Positions 55,043-64,000 of a stretch of 64,000 bases of DNA are shown one piece after another. Made by a program: the position numbers and the translations under genes. Position 1 is the stretch's first letter. Each line of letters opens with the position of its first letter. The notes below the pieces were generated by a model, which was given only the letters and a program-made list of their open reading frames with translations, did no database searches and was not told the origin of the DNA. Origin of the DNA: Harmothoe impar (taxonomy: Eukaryota > Annelida > Polychaeta > Phyllodocida > Polynoidae); the NCBI GenBank assembly GCA_947462335.1, contig OX381717.1, forward strand, positions 42,885,523-42,949,522. The letters are read 5' to 3'.

Positions 55043-58000
55043 ATGGAGACTGGACTGCTCAGTAAAGCTTCAGTCATGGCTTCAAAGTCAGGAGCCGAGC
55101 CCCAGGAGGAGGTGATTGAGGTCTCTGCTACCCTACTGGAGAAAAGCTGTGGGGTAGCTTTAGATATAGGTAAGTACCAGATGAAGGTAGGAGTGTTTGT
55201 TTATTTATGCATGATATGTGTTCACGATGGTGGTTCGCAACTCCACCTTGAGAAATGGCTCACTCTCATCAGATCAATGCAGGTCAAATTACGATGTACA
55301 TGTTCAGTTGACATACCCAATAGGAAATACATGAAATTCATATTTTCTTCCATATACAGTGTTAAATCTATTTTTACTTCGTAAGGCGATAACATATATG
55401 AATAACAGGTATTTTTTTACGATAGTATCCTGATTTAAAAAAGAAATTGGCACTGGTATAATTATTATTATGTGCTATTTCCCCAATTTACCCAATCATG
55501 TACATCACCTTGGGGGAGACTTCTTCTTCAGAACAGTGTGTAACAGAGGAAAGGGCAACATAAGGAACAGGAATATCTAGGTGGAGCATAGAAAAAAAAG
55601 AGGATTAAAAAATGGGAGGTGAACTGAGATGACTGGTCATGTGTGTCAACCCATCATGTACATCAGGATTTCAACTGCATCTATTTAATGAGAGTGGTCC
55701 ATATAACATTTCATGTTGAACTACTTGAATGGTCCCTCTGAATTTATTGCATTTGATCATCAATAACATTTTAAAACATTTAATGGCTACATGATGAATT
55801 ATGATCTAGTTCTCGGTCATGAATTAAGTTTATTTCTCATGTTCCCGCTTACCCTATATATATAAGATACTCAGCCTGCATAAAATAACTTCGGATGAGT
55901 GAATAATGCATCTTTAACACGACAGCACATCATTTTACCACAGTAGCCCCTGATATAAAATATGTGGCACTATCTGTGAAAAAAGGTACATAGTGTAGGG
56001 TTAAGCTACTTTGCTCAGAATATGTCACATATTAAACCATAGAGCTCTGGTCGATATAAAGCCCTGGGTATGAAGCTGGCCTGGTTTTACATATTCACTT
56101 TATAGCCATGTACTTTGTGACTGCTTTATCATTGAGAAAGTGAGCAGGGTTTGCCACACACTTAATCCAAGCCAAGTTTCTAAACAAAACTGTCTGATAG
56201 TAGGTAGGGCAAGTGGAGACCAGGATCCAGTGGTTGTATGTGTCCCAATGCTAAACACCCTCAATGAAATGATGGGTTTCTCTGCAATATAGCATAGTAT
56301 CATGGAACTTGCCATAGTCATGAAGAAGGGAAGGACTATGTCTCTCACATCCGGTTCTATTTCTAGATTTCCCATTTTCAAATGATGAGATGTTAATTGG
56401 TGAAATAAATACAATGCAGTGTTAATATGCATTTTGGAACGGTTTTAGTATGACAGATATGTGCTTCTACATGGGTAAAATTTGACACGGGCGACACTGC
56501 CGTTTTAGGCCATTTTAAAAATCGACGGACACAGAAAATAAAAATCGAGGATACAAATCGACCTGCTGTTATCTCTTTATATACTAGTCCTTATATACAT
56601 ACAAATTGACACACCGACACGGCCCTTTTGCTAAAAATCGACACGGCGACATGGTAAAAAATTCGGGGACCCATGTAGAGGCACAGATATTAGTGCTACC
56701 TTCCCAGAAAGTGGGGTCAATCACATGAAATTGCATTTGTGTGTTTGAGATCTTATATATATAGACTCTTCTCACTAAGTAGATTTTGTAGATATCTTAC
56801 TCTAAATTCTGTCACAATAATTACTTCAAAGAATTGTGTGTAACTTAGTTATATCGTTTCTACATGTGAGTTATACAGTCAAGTACCCCCTACAACCACT
56901 CAAAACCCCCACAATTAGGTAGACTATAGATTTGTGAGTAATTCCTTTTTTTTCAGTTTGATGTAAAGATATGCTGGCTGGAAGGTATAAATTAACCCTG
57001 TATGGTCCAGTTCATTGGCATTAACACAGGATAAGTGGTATTACAGTTGGTCATTTTAATTATAATCTTAGTGAAGATTCCAAATAATTCAATTCTGAAA
57101 ACAGCTAGTTTTTAAGATTGAGGGAATATTCTCTAAATGAGGGAAATATTGCAGCATACTACAGGGTAGGTATGGCTAAACCAGCTCCAATGGCCTAAGC
57201 AGCGGTGCACTTCTGCAGCAGAGGTAGAAAGGCAGAAACTCATAGCTGCATTCTGCCAACATTTTACTTTTAGAAAATCATAGAAAATAGGATTATAATG
57301 ATAGGTACATTATGCTTTGGATCTGGACTCCATTTGATTTCCTCATCATACTGCGTGATGGACGATGGTATCTTTGACAATCTCCTGAAAATCCATCGTC
57401 CTACCTACAGAGGGTACAGGTCTAATAATCTACCTGGTTTCCCTCTAGTATTGGGTATCAAAGGGGTGTGTAGGACAATCGAATCCCTGCATGAATACCC
57501 AGACTCACATCCATACTCATATGTGACTTGTACTGGGAAAAGGGACCTTAATGCACCCTGCACCAAGGTCCCTTTTTGTAGATCATGCCACATACTCATA
57601 CATACTACAAAGTTTTGTTATCAATGCTTCATCTTTAGGTGGCTCGGTCGCTAAAGTTGTGTACAGGTGCAACCAGTTGTACAAAGGAGGAAAACTGATT
57701 GACAACACTAAGGTAAACTCTTTTTGGACAGCATTGTGTTTAAAAGCAACTCCCTTTTCATGATTGCAGCCCTGTTAAAACTGTCATGCAGCCCTCAAAA
57801 GGGTTAATCAAAATACATTCTATCTGAACTATTTTTCATATAAAATACAGTTCATATAGTTCATCACACTATAATAATGGCATCGCAAAAAATGGCGATG
57901 GGCATAATGGTAATGGATGTACCATAATCGGTTCACCCTTATTGGGGAAAAATATGACGTGTTTGTGGGAATCAAACTTAAACTCAAAGCAAGGTGCATC

Positions 58001-61000
58001 TGCAAAATGTTCATGGTCATCCAAATCAGGAAATTTTGCATTATAAGCCATTACAAGGTAAAGTAATCGCTTTAAATTTAAAAAATGTATATTCTAGCTA
58101 TCCTATATGTTCAGACCATGTAACCAAGCCACCCACCTCTTCTATTTACCTAGGCAGCCCCGGGTGTGGGGTACCTGAAATTGGTGTCCTTCCCCCGTGA
58201 GGCGGTACATGCCTACCTCCAGTATATAGTGGACCATGCCGACCTCACAGGGAACCCCCCTCGGCTTAACAGCTGTGGGTTTGGGGCTGTTGACAACAAG
58301 GAGGCCATAGAGAAGAAACTCAAAGTCAAGTAAGCCATATTATATGTAGCTGTGAAAGGGAATGTTTGAAAATGTTTGAACATTAATATCTCTGTGAAAT
58401 ATAAAATCATCAGTTTAGATCTAGTTTATTTGGGTATCATTTTTTGGTGAAAATGTCTCACTCTCTCAAGCTTAATGTTTAACCTCCTCCCATGGTCCTG
58501 AGTACTGAGGAGGCTATGCATCTAGCCTGCTCTCTATGAGACAAGAATTTGGACAGGATTGCCAACCTTTCCTTATCTGCCGGTCCCCTTGGATGGCACA
58601 CAAATAGATCTAGTTATAAATATAGATGATTGATGTAATAAAATTATTAATAGTATGTCGCAGCTCATGCAGTGAAGTATTATTTTATGCAATCTAGCCA
58701 TCAATGCCTCACAATCATTAAGACTATGCAATTATTATATTCTGTACTTGAATGGTCTCAAATACTCCTTACTGCATTCCTTAAAAAATCAAATGCCTGA
58801 CAAAATGACAGTGAGCACAACTTTATTCATAAGGCCCTGTCTTCGGCTCAACTGTCTGCAAACGAACTCTTTACACTAAGATCTCCACTGCAAGACTAAG
58901 ATAAAGTAACCCGCCTATTTTATTATACAATGTGTTCACAAACAGCTTTACATTGTACTTTCTCTGTTCGGTTCCACCCAGGTTAAACACGCTGTCTGAA
59001 CTCAGATGTTTTGGCGGTGTTCTGCTTAGGATTATTAATCATGCTCCACTTTCTGCCCCATTTTATGACCTGGACCAAGAAGGTGAATGCAAATGCTTTG
59101 TTCTTGTGAATTCTTATGGATTTCTCTACAGTTGTCTTTGCATCAAAATGAGACTGCATTGCTCAGAAACAACTGGGATATCCAATGTGAGAATGGAGTA
59201 CACCTTTTTGTTTTGGTGAGGGTGTGCTCCCTTTTTAGCAACAGGCTGGAGGGGTGGTAGACCATTTTGACCCCGCTGGGGGGACGTAAAAAATGTTTCA
59301 TCTGTTTCAGTGAAAAACCTTTCTCTATATATTTCATGACAAACACATTTTTACATGTAAAAGTAGTCTAGAATAGATTAAAATCATTTGATTCAGGCCG
59401 TGCAATATTGCTACACCTTGTTCCATGGGGAGCATGGAGTATGTTGATTCCTGTACAGCATATTAGCTCTAGTATTCACTAACTCCTATAACACTAGGTC
59501 TGCAGCAAGGACAGAAAGGGTTCTACAGGGTGATCACCTTCCAGTTCATCTCAGACGGCCTGCCCATGCCAGGGAAGAGTCAGTTTGAGGGGGTCGTGAG
59601 CGAGGCCATGGGGAAGGTGCACAATATGATGAAGGAGGAAATTAAGCTTCCCTGTATGGTTGTTATGTGTGGGTCAGCCTTCGCACCCATGATGGTAAGT
59701 TGATGTTAAAGCATGATAATTGTATGCAAGTACAGAAATTAGGAAGGATCTTATACATCATTTAGCATAATAAAATTACAAAGACTTGTTAGAGGTGCAT
59801 CAAATTACCATTGGATTTAGCCTGCAATCACAACACAAAAACCTGTTTACAACCACTACCTGCAGATCACAGTAAGGAGAACATTGATACCTTAAAGCAT
59901 TTCAAATGCAAGGACAATGATTAATGAAAGCAATTGCAATGTCATCTAATAACTTAATTTTGGGGTGTTTTAATTGATATTGTATCTTTAACCTCTCATG
60001 ATGGAGAATTAACGTTCACCAATTCATGATGGTGAGTTGAAATTTACCACTCTTGCTGGTCAGTTGATATGTGAGAGTGCAGCATGTAGTTCAGAACTTT
60101 AATCCGTAATTTACTAGGCACTAGGTAACAACTGCTTTGGTCAGAAATTAATGCACTGCACAATACATTACACTGCATAGTAATGTCCATTTATGTATAC
60201 TTTAAAGGTCATTTTTATTACTTAAATGTAACATTTAAGTGCATTTAAAGTAAAACTTAAATTTCGAGCTGTGACATTTAAGTAACTTTTGGTGTACTTA
60301 AAAGAACAATTTAAAGCAACATTTAAGTAAAATTGAAGTTATAACATAGTTGTATTCACGGGTATACATATTCCCGGGGGTGGCAAAAATAATAATTTCA
60401 CTGGTACTTGAATTCGTGGACAGTCAGGGCGGACTAGTTGAAGGATGTTTGTTTCACTATAATTATTTGCATTATCATAAATTCGCTGCCCTTTATTCCG
60501 TGAATATAGCAAAAATATATACACAATGTAATAAGTTACGACCACAGTATAATTTATACTTAAATGGGGATTTTGATGCAGTGTTAGTGTTTCAATTCCC
60601 CCTGAGGCAGCCCTTGCTTATGATTAACTCTTTTTCTAGAGTTTATATTTATATACATAAATATCCCACATCTAATGTATTATTCATAATTATTCAGTTA
60701 CGTGAAAATGGATCGTTTGAGGTTCGGGAAGTTACACTGCTGGCTGGAAGGTCCTTCCTTGGTCTAACATCCATCATAACAGGAGAAAGAGTGAGTTATG
60801 CAGTAAAACTTTAATCATGTTAATGGTATTGAACATACCAATAACTGAACAGTGAAGGGTAACTGACACTGGGTAGATTCACCTTGAGTCGGGCAAATAC
60901 CTTTGGTTAAACAATTGATTTTGTGGTTATTAAAGCATTTTAAGCTCCTTTTTTGTGAATGTTGGTAAATTTGAAGTGTTATTCTTCCCAAAGAACAAAG

Positions 61001-63658
61001 CCCTATTGCCTGTGAAGAACCTCAAATTATGTGCTCTATGTGGATAACCTCAGTGTCCTTTTCATGGCATGTGTCTGATTTATGGTGACTCTACCCTACT
61101 ATCAAGTAAACCTATCACTAAACTTACAAATGATTGTCTGCACAAGGGTTCGTTAGAAATGACCATGATATATTTTGATCTTGGTTTCCATAGAACTTTG
61201 TATTAATCTAATTCATTCTCATTCCCTTCTCTCCCCTCTTCTCCATGTATTTTACCTTTTAAAATTCCACCTCAAATCATTTACCTTTTCTGCTAACCTA
61301 GCTTCAAGATACAAACATTATAGTCTTCCTAATTATACCTCAGGACTGGACCAATATCAAAGAGATGCTTGATACCCATGACGGTAGCACAGCCTACAGT
61401 TACCGCAGTGGGGGAAGTGATCAGGGTAACACGCAGGAGGGTGACAAGGACCCCTACAGTACCACTGAGGGGATGAGGTTCTTCCCTTTTGGTAATGCCA
61501 ATGTGGTACCAAGAGGTGGGTACACGGATATCTTGTGTCAGTAATCTACACTGCTATACACCATTTTTGTATCCGGAATACAATCCCTACTGATTGTAGG
61601 CCCCCACCACATAGGCCCCTGGAACACAGGCCCCCTGCCCACCGGCCCTCCGGCTCGTGGGCGTCCTGCCCTTAGGCCACCCTGGATACCGGCCCCCGGT
61701 CTGTGAGCACCAATCGTACGTCCATTGCATACATCCAACCCCTCTCTCATGTTCAACCTCCTCTCTCACGTGCAACCCTCTATCTTACGTCCAACCCTTT
61801 CCCTCATGTCCAACCTGTTCCCCCACGTCCAACCCTTTCCCTCATGTCCAACCCTCTACCCATGTCCAACTCTTTCCCTCATGTCCAACCCTCTCTCTCA
61901 TGTCCAAACCGCTCCCTCACGTCCAACCCTCTCTCTTACGTCCAACCCTCTCCCTCATGTCCAACCCTCTCCCTCACGTCCAACCCTTACCCTCACATCC
62001 AACCCTCTCCCTCACATCCAACCCTCTCCCTCAAGTCCAACCCTCTCCCTCATATCCAACAGGGTTGTGGACGTATGCCAGGGGTGTGGACGTAGGACAG
62101 GGGTGTGGACGTACAGTATTTCTTGTATGGTGCCTACGGTCCAGAGGCCTGTTATCAGGTTGGCCTACGGGCAGGGACATGAGAGGTAGTGGACGTGAGA
62201 TGTAGTGGTCGTGAGAGGTGGTCGGGGGCCTAAAATCCAAGTGATTAGATTCTGTGTACTCTTTTGATCCAGTTATATATGATTTCAGATGGTCATTTCA
62301 ATTTACATGTACTCTAAATATCATTCTGTAAAATATGGTGAATCTATTAAAAATCCAAATCCTCCAAAGTAAATATTGATTTTGTTATGTCTGGCATTTT
62401 TGTTACCATACAACTTGTATCCTTCTGAAGCGTTGCTTAATGTTGATGAAACTTCAATGAGGATGGGATCACATGAGCCACTTGAAGCACTATACTTAAC
62501 GGACCAAACCTCTTACGCAATGATCAATTTTGATCAATTTTGAAAAAGAAATCACGTCTGAATGGACACATAGTTATAACAAGATCTGTTATACCACAGC
62601 GGACATGGAGAACAAAGCACTTCACACCTCTTGTATACTGTATACAGCTAGTGGCATAATATAGTTATAGGACTAGTACCACTCTGTAGGGGTATCCGGT
62701 GAAGGAGCCTCATGCTACTTCACTGTATTTTGCGTACAGATTGGTACACGTCCTATAACTACTACTTACCACCCATTTAAAGGCATTTGTCAGTAAAGCC
62801 GCCAGCAGTGGAACACTGCCTTAGAGATGCCAATACATGTATAGCTTTGGATATGCCAGTCTATGAATTAGGCTTTTTGTGCTTACAGATACAATCAATG
62901 ATGGAGACCTTCTGTACACCCTCTTTGAGACTTTTTCTATTAACATTGCTACCTTGGCCTACAACACTGCTCTGGCACAGGACATGCACCAGGTTCTGTT
63001 CTGTGGGGGCTTCGTCAACAATCCGCTGGCACGGACTATCATTACACGGGAGATTCTACAAAGGAATATTCATGCATATTATGGGAAGCATTTTGTAAGT
63101 CACTCTCCCTACGCAATAAGAAAAGTAAAAATCTGTTTAGGCATCATTATACAAGGATATACAGCACTGGTAAGTTACTCTCCAGTGCTGACCGCGTACA
63201 TTATGCTCACCCTACAGGCTTGATGCACCAATACTGCAAAGCTGGGCTGAAAGTGACTTGACCTTGCTGTATACGTAAACTACTTTTTAACCTTTAGGTA
63301 ATGTTCCAAGCATCTGTCTACTACCGTACCATCGCGATTAAGCGCCGGTTTCAAAAGAGCGCCTGTCTTGTATAAGCGCCGGGAGTACAGGGGCCTTGAA
63401 ATGTTCCTTAAGCACTAAAATAGGATCTTGAATAAGCGCCTGTTATGGGTTTAAAGGCCCCTCCAAATTGAAGAGCGCCCCGGCGCTAAATCGCGAGGGT
63501 ACGGTACCTTCATTGCCAAATCTATGAACAGTGTTTTAACTCTATCAATTCTAAATTATTATTGTTGATTTCAGAACAAATTGGTTGACTTTCGCTTCAT
63601 TAAAAATGGAGAATATCTTGGTGCATTCGGAGCCATGGTCAACACCGACACAGAATAG
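55043..63658 (+). CDS. pantothenate kinase-like (Fumble family) protein, 9 exons
   Basis: Coding exons: 55043-55169, 57639-57712, 58154-58329, 58982-59082, 59498-59694, 60698-60790, 61344-61515, 62889-63094, 63575-63658. They join to 1230 bases, 409 residues plus TAG, close to normal PANK length. Start chosen: the first ATG of an open frame leading into the ATP-site motif. Matches to the eukaryotic PANK fold: LDIGGSVAKVVY at about 39-50 (P-loop-like), a block ending KLNTLSELRCFGGVLL, AGRSFLGLTSIITGER in the middle, and FIKNGEYLGAFGAMV at the C-terminus. Family role: ATP-dependent phosphorylation of pantothenate, the first step of CoA synthesis. Several catalytic-site positions look changed (GSGVS becomes GSAFA; the TGGGAYKFE block becomes CGFGAVDNK). 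It may be a non-catalytic paralogue. Start and exon 1 rest on splice fit only. Confidence 0.82.
56461..56684. mobile_element. TIR element with TAAAAATCGACAC array, copy 2
   Basis: Same ends as 33494-33690 (GTGCTTCTACATGGGTAA left, CCCATGTAGAGGCAC right) with the internal repeat in the opposite orientation. Lies in intron 1 of the PANK-like gene. Confidence 0.82.
60200..60345. repeat. ACATTTAAGT simple array
   Basis: ACATTTAAGT/ACTTAAAT motifs occur about ten times in both orientations in an intron of the PANK-like gene. Similar CTTTAAGC motifs occur near 22540-22640. Confidence 0.6.
60873..61095. mobile_element. TIR MITE, copy 2
   Basis: Begins GGGTAGATTCACCTTGAGTC and ends GGTGACTCTACCCTAC. 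Same family as 45957-46184. It lies in an intron of the PANK-like gene. Confidence 0.8.
61597..62232. mobile_element. TIR element with 19-bp array
   Basis: The ends are TAGGCCCCCACCAC and its near complement GTGGTCGGGGGCCTA. The left two thirds (61735-62060) repeat a 19-bp unit, TCCAACCCTCTCCCTCATG, about 17 times. The right part has the inverted theme GTGTGGACGTA. Since 19 is not a multiple of three, all three plus frames stay open. They encode similar Pro/Ser/Leu-rich strings that are not genes. Confidence 0.85.
63320..63512. mobile_element. TIR element with AAGCGCC motifs
   Basis: The ends TACCGTACCATCGCGATTAA and its partner (GCGAGGGTACGGTA) are inverted. ATAAGCGCC-type motifs repeat inside. 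It lies just before the last exon of the PANK-like gene. Confidence 0.8.
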
Positions 63659-63877
63659 GCGCCTGGTTGATACACTCCCGAAGGATCCAAATGATACATC
63701 TATGCAATGTCAGTGAGGTATTAACTAGTACTGCCTTGGTTCAACGACATATGAACATGAACCTAAAGTTGAGGCTTAATGCTTTAACAATGACATTTGC
63801 TTCAAGATGCTATTTGCTATATTCCCGATTCACCAATGCAGCCCCAGTGAGTAACTTGCAGGTGCTGGAGTGGTGTA

Positions 63878-64000
63878 TTATGCCAGCCTCAACAGCCTTC
63901 CCTCATTTGGGAAGCCCTTATCACACACATTACAGTTAAATAGATATTTACCGGTGTGTGTCATGATGTGACAATGGCTGTTTCCACATTCCTCACATTC
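63878..64000 (-). pseudogene. C2H2 zinc-finger fragment
   Basis: On the minus strand, entering from the right edge, 40 codons encode CEECGN...HIMTHTGKY and then FNCNVCDKGFPNEGRLLR before a stop. The first finger has lost about seven residues between its second Cys and first His. The second ends before its His pair. It is a damaged relative of multi-finger genes such as 48700-50505, convergent with the PANK-like gene. An intact gene could continue beyond the window, with this as its decayed end. Confidence 0.65.

Noticed and set aside
61657..62205. Three overlapping Pro/Ser/Leu-rich plus-strand frames
   Set aside because: A 19-bp repeat gives similar open text in all three frames. It lies inside a TIR element within an intron.

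Overview
This is a stretch of nuclear DNA from an animal, most likely a marine invertebrate. The species cannot be fixed from the sequence. Evidence for an animal: genes split by long GT-AG introns, an extracellular protein built from EGF and Sushi modules on phase-1 exons, a multi-finger C2H2 gene, a non-LTR retrotransposon, and a dense mix of MITEs, foldback elements, tRNA-like SINE heads and G/C homopolymer runs.

Layout. 1-2466 (minus) is a broken APE-type non-LTR retrotransposon that leaves the window on the left. 2467-6432 is repeat-rich intergenic DNA. 6433-32222 (plus) is a 13-exon gene for a type I membrane protein with a signal peptide, Cys-rich region, three EGF domains, two Sushi domains, two more EGF domains, one membrane segment and a Pro-rich tail; its exons join to an uninterrupted 696-codon frame. 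Its introns hold most of the mobile DNA in that half: a non-LTR remnant (9310-10612), a TIR element (12397-13244), a nearly intact 7.3-kb LTR element with only Gag and protease (13857-21165, in intron 2), and a 5' fragment of a DIRS-like element (23532-25900, in intron 3).

32223-41239 is intergenic and packed with inverted-repeat elements. 41663-43108 (plus) is a single-exon gene for a predicted seven-pass membrane protein that resembles the C-terminal part of PRRT3/PRRT4, preceded by an 18-bp repeat array. 43109-48675 is more repeats. 48700-50505 (plus) encodes an 18-finger C2H2 protein. 50506-55042 is repeats with several tRNA-like sequences. 55043-63658 (plus) is a nine-exon gene for a divergent pantothenate-kinase-fold protein (409 aa). 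The last 123 bases hold a damaged C2H2 fragment on the minus strand.

The genes show no sign of a shared pathway; they look like unrelated neighbours. The most notable signals are the Gag-protease-only LTR element with an RS-like 36-bp coding repeat; the PANK-like protein that appears to lack catalytic residues; and a recurring architecture in which short terminal-inverted-repeat elements of different families carry internal tandem arrays, several of them inverted between the two halves. All domain calls are by eye; no database search was possible.
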